A stretch of 64,000 bases of DNA from JBNKWA01 sp050299555 (GTDB taxonomy: Bacteria > Pseudomonadota > Alphaproteobacteria > Rhodobacterales > Rhodobacteraceae). The notes beneath the pieces were generated by a model. The model did not search any database. It was not told the DNA's origin and saw nothing but the letters and a program-made list of their open reading frames with translations. The position numbers were made by a program, and so were the translations under genes. Positions 61,747 through 64,000 of this stretch are shown here, piece by piece (the first letter of the stretch is position 1; each line of letters opens with the position of its first letter). The stretch spans positions 1 to 64,000 of the forward strand of contig JBNKWA010000087.1 in assembly GCA_050299555.1 (NCBI GenBank), read 5' to 3'.

Positions 61747-62400
61747 TTGACGCGCGGCGGCAAAAAGGATGACCGGACCACGGAGCGGCGTTGCATCGTC
61801 ACCGGCCGCTCCGGGCCCAAGGCCGGGCTGATCCGCTTTGTCGCCAGCCCCGACGGGGCCGTCACCGCCGACATCGCCGGCAAGTTGCCGGGGCGCGGCA
61901 TCTGGGTCTCGGCCGACCGCGGCGCGGTGGAAAAGGCCTCGGCGAAGAACGGCTTCGCCCGCGCCGCGCGGCGGGCGGTCACGGTGCCCGAGGATCTGGC
62001 GGGCACCGTCGAGGCGCTTCTGGCGCGCCGGCTGGCGGAACTGATCGGGCTGGCGCGCAAGGCCGGCCAGGCGGTGTCGGGGATGCAGAACGTGAAGGAC
62101 TGGCTGGCGACGGACAAGGCGGCGTTGCTGGTTCAGGCGATGGACGGTTCGCAGCGCGAGAAATCGCGGTTGCGTCCGCCCTTCGGGCCGGATAGCCATG
62201 TCGCCTGTCTGACCGCCGCCGAATTGGGTTTGGCTTTCGGGCGCGATCGTGTGATACATGCAGCGCTCGCCGCGGGTGGACTCGCAGACCAGATCGTCTA
62301 TGAGTCGGCGCGGCTGAGCGGCATCCGGTCTTTGCCGGGCGAAAAAGACGCCCAACAGCGACAAAGGGGCCAGGGGGCTCGCCCTCAGGCGAAGAGGTAA
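61747..62400 (+). CDS. YlxR (DUF448)/L7Ae-like RNA-binding fusion
   Basis: A 217-residue protein of the alphaproteobacterial type in which YlxR and a ribosomal-L7Ae-like domain are joined. Part 1 (about residues 14-95) has RRCIVTGRSGPKAGLIRFV and GRGIWVSADR, the YlxR basic groove. Part 2 (about 95-195) has ELIGLARKAGQAVSGMQNV, a kink-turn-binding L7Ae-type surface. The C-terminus is basic and Gln/Arg-rich. The TTG at 61747 is used: AAGGAGG lies nine bases upstream, and no ATG is available. It lies between nusA and infB. Confidence 0.85.
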   Translation: MTRGGKKDDRTTERRCIVTGRSGPKAGLIRFVASPDGAVTADIAGKLPGRGIWVSADRGAVEKASAKNGFARAARRAVTVPEDLAGTVEALLARRLAELIGLARKAGQAVSGMQNVKDWLATDKAALLVQAMDGSQREKSRLRPPFGPDSHVACLTAAELGLAFGRDRVIHAALAAGGLADQIVYESARLSGIRSLPGEKDAQQRQRGQGARPQAKR

Positions 62401-62409
62401 AGTCAAGGT

Positions 62410-64000
62410 ATGAGCGATACGAAGGACACCGGCGGCAGGGGCAAGACCCTCGGTCTGCGCATGGGCGGGACCGAGACCAGCCAGGTGCGCCAGAGCTTCT
62501 CGCATGGCCGGTCCAAGGCGGTAACCGTCGAGGTCAAGCGCCGCCGCGTGGTGGTGCCCAAGCCCGGTCAGGGTGGCGGCGACGGCAAGATGAACCTCTC
62601 CGACGCCGAGGTGGAGCGCCGCGTGCGCGCCCTCGAGGTCGCGCGCGCCGACGAGGCCGAGCGGGCCGCCCGCGAGAAGGCCGCCGAAGAGGCGCGCCGC
62701 GAGGAGATGGATCGGCTCCGCCGCGAGAAGGAGGAGCAGGAGCGCGCCGAGCGCGAGGCCGAGATCGCCCGCCAGCGCCGCGAGCAGGCCGAGCAGGAAA
62801 AGGCCGCCGCCGAGGCCAAGCCCGCCGCCGCCCGCGAGGAGGCCCGCGCCCGCCCGGCCGTCCAGCGCGACGAAGAACCCGCACCGGCGCGCGCCGGCGA
62901 AGGCGGTCGCGGTGCCGGCCCGCGCCGCGGTGCCGACCGCAAGGACGACGATCAGAAGCAGGGCCGTGCCAAGTCCGATGCCGACCGCCGCCGTGCCGGC
63001 AAGCTGACCATTTCCAACGCCACCAACGAGGACGTGCGCCAGCGCTCCATGGCCGCCATCCGCCGGCGGCAGGAACGCGACAAGCGCCGCATGGCCGGCT
63101 CCAACGAGCCGCGCGAGAAGGTGGTGCGCGACGTTCAGATTCCCGACGCCATCACCGTCGGCGAGCTCGCCAACCGCATGGCCGAGCGGGTCGCCGCGGT
63201 GGTCAAGGCGCTGATGCAAAGCGGTATGCTGGTCACCCAGAACGAGACCATCGACGCCGATACCGCCCAGCTTATCGTCGAGGAATTCGGCCACCGTCCG
63301 GTCCGGGTCTCCGAATCGGATGTGGAGGACGCCATCGTGACTGTCGACGACGACCCGGGCGATCTTCAGCCGCGGGCACCGGTGGTCACCATCATGGGCC
63401 ATGTGGACCACGGCAAGACCTCGCTGCTCGATGCCATCCGCAAGACCTCGGTGGTCTCCGGCGAGGCCGGCGGCATCACCCAGCATATCGGCGCCTATCA
63501 GGTCCGTAATCCCGACGGCCGCGACATCACCTTCATCGACACGCCGGGCCACGCCGCCTTCACCTCGATGCGGGCCCGCGGCGCCCAGGTCACCGATATC
63601 GTCATCCTGGTGGTGGCGGCCGATGACAGCGTCATGCCGCAGACCATCGAGGCGATCCACCACGCCAAGGCCGCCAACGTGCCGATGATCGTGGCGATCA
63701 ACAAGATCGACCGCCCGGACGCCGACCCGACCAAGGTCCGGACCGAGCTGCTGCAGCACGAGGTGGTGGTCGAGAAGATGTCGGGCGAGGTGCTCGACGT
63801 CGAGGTTTCGGCGATCACCGGCGAAGGCCTGGACCAGCTTCTTGAGAACATCCTGCTGCAGGCCGAGCTGCTCGACCTGAAGGCCAATCCCGACCGCGCC
63901 GCCGAGGCGGCGGTGATCGAGGCCCAGCTCGACGTCGGCCGCGGCCCGGTGGCCACGGTGCTGGTGCAGAACGGCACCCTGCGGCGCGGCGACATCTTCG
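62410..64000 (+). CDS. infB: Translation initiation factor IF-2 (3' end cut by window edge)
   Basis: IF-2 positions initiator tRNA in the 30S complex. About 530 residues are visible and the frame is open to the window edge. A variable Arg/Glu/Ala-rich N-terminal part with long charged helices (residues about 55-170) is followed by the N2 domain (VQIPDAITVGELANRMAERV). The G domain then shows GHVDHGKT (residues 330-337), DTPGHAAF and NKID (in IVAINKIDRPDA). Start ATG 62410 has AAGG just upstream and follows the ylxR stop by nine bases. Confidence 0.96.
   Translation, partial: MSDTKDTGGRGKTLGLRMGGTETSQVRQSFSHGRSKAVTVEVKRRRVVVPKPGQGGGDGKMNLSDAEVERRVRALEVARADEAERAAREKAAEEARREEMDRLRREKEEQERAEREAEIARQRREQAEQEKAAAEAKPAAAREEARARPAVQRDEEPAPARAGEGGRGAGPRRGADRKDDDQKQGRAKSDADRRRAGKLTISNATNEDVRQRSMAAIRRRQERDKRRMAGSNEPREKVVRDVQIPDAITVGELANRMAERVAAVVKALMQSGMLVTQNETIDADTAQLIVEEFGHRPVRVSESDVEDAIVTVDDDPGDLQPRAPVVTIMGHVDHGKTSLLDAIRKTSVVSGEAGGITQHIGAYQVRNPDGRDITFIDTPGHAAFTSMRARGAQVTDIVILVVAADDSVMPQTIEAIHHAKAANVPMIVAINKIDRPDADPTKVRTELLQHEVVVEKMSGEVLDVEVSAITGEGLDQLLENILLQAELLDLKANPDRAAEAAVIEAQLDVGRGPVATVLVQNGTLRRGDIF

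Overview
The window is high-GC (roughly 65-70%) DNA from an alphaproteobacterium, most probably of the Rhodobacterales (Rhodobacter/Paracoccus relatives). The pointers are the petP-petR pair beside ilvE, a RegA/PrrA/ActR-type redox response regulator, the smoEFGK-mtlK polyol operon, the lspA-DUF3035-M16-M16 cluster and the DUF3576-leuS-lptE-holA cluster. It reads as mostly chromosomal core with a few catabolic operons. I found no rRNA, convincing tRNA, CRISPR array, prophage or transposase gene.

Layout. 0.04-5 kb: ABC exporter, hemF and mgtE. 5-9 kb: an aldo/keto reductase, GH43 glycosidase and Gfo/Idh/MocA oxidoreductase operon for glycoside use. 9-13 kb (minus): lspA, a DUF3035 lipoprotein and a catalytic plus non-catalytic M16 peptidase pair. 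13-18 kb: a YegP-like protein, a DMT exporter, a GreA-like factor coupled to choline sulfatase, and a CbiX-like chelatase. 18-20.5 kb: gluconate 5-dehydrogenase and gluconokinase, divergent from pobA. 20.6-29 kb: HAD hydrolase, SorC regulator, then the polyol ABC transporter smoEFGK, an SDR and mannitol 2-dehydrogenase. 29-34 kb: zinc-finger protein, globin-like protein, then a minus-strand run nth-RidA-adenosine kinase-GT14 glycosyltransferase-HIT. 34-38.8 kb: Ada-like alkyltransferase, a membrane protein, an OmpA lipoprotein, an HtrA protease and a RibD-like reductase. 39-42.6 kb: ilvE, petP, petR and a lower-GC methyltransferase. 43-48.6 kb (minus): a purine nucleoside uptake operon (BMP lipoprotein-type binding protein, ATPase, two permeases) ending in purine nucleoside phosphorylase. 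48.7-50.4 kb (minus): nfuA-like, tsaB, rimI. 50.5-52.2 kb: ArsR/DUF2087 regulator and a porin. 52.4-57.8 kb: DUF3576-leuS-lptE-holA and a GST. 57.8-59.3 kb: HNH nuclease, regA, glycine-rich protein. 59.4-64 kb: rimP-nusA-ylxR-infB, the last cut by the window edge.

How the parts work together. The SorC regulator, its likely promoter/operator at 22.4 kb, the smo transporter and two dehydrogenases form one uptake-and-oxidation route for hexitols. The nucleoside transporter delivers substrate to the phosphorylase at the end of its own operon. RimP, NusA, the YlxR protein and IF2 make up the conserved ribosome-maturation, elongation and initiation operon.

The least ordinary content is in the gaps between genes. 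Seven intergenic sites carry the same roughly 35-bp GC-rich core, each at the centre of a hairpin. The stem sequences differ from site to site, but in most copies the two arms of each stem are clearly complementary to each other. Two of the sites sit inside a longer (about 230-260 bp) repeat bounded by GTCCCC-N2-GGGGAC palindromes, with a third degenerate copy. The two better copies bracket ilvE-petP-petR in inverted orientation.
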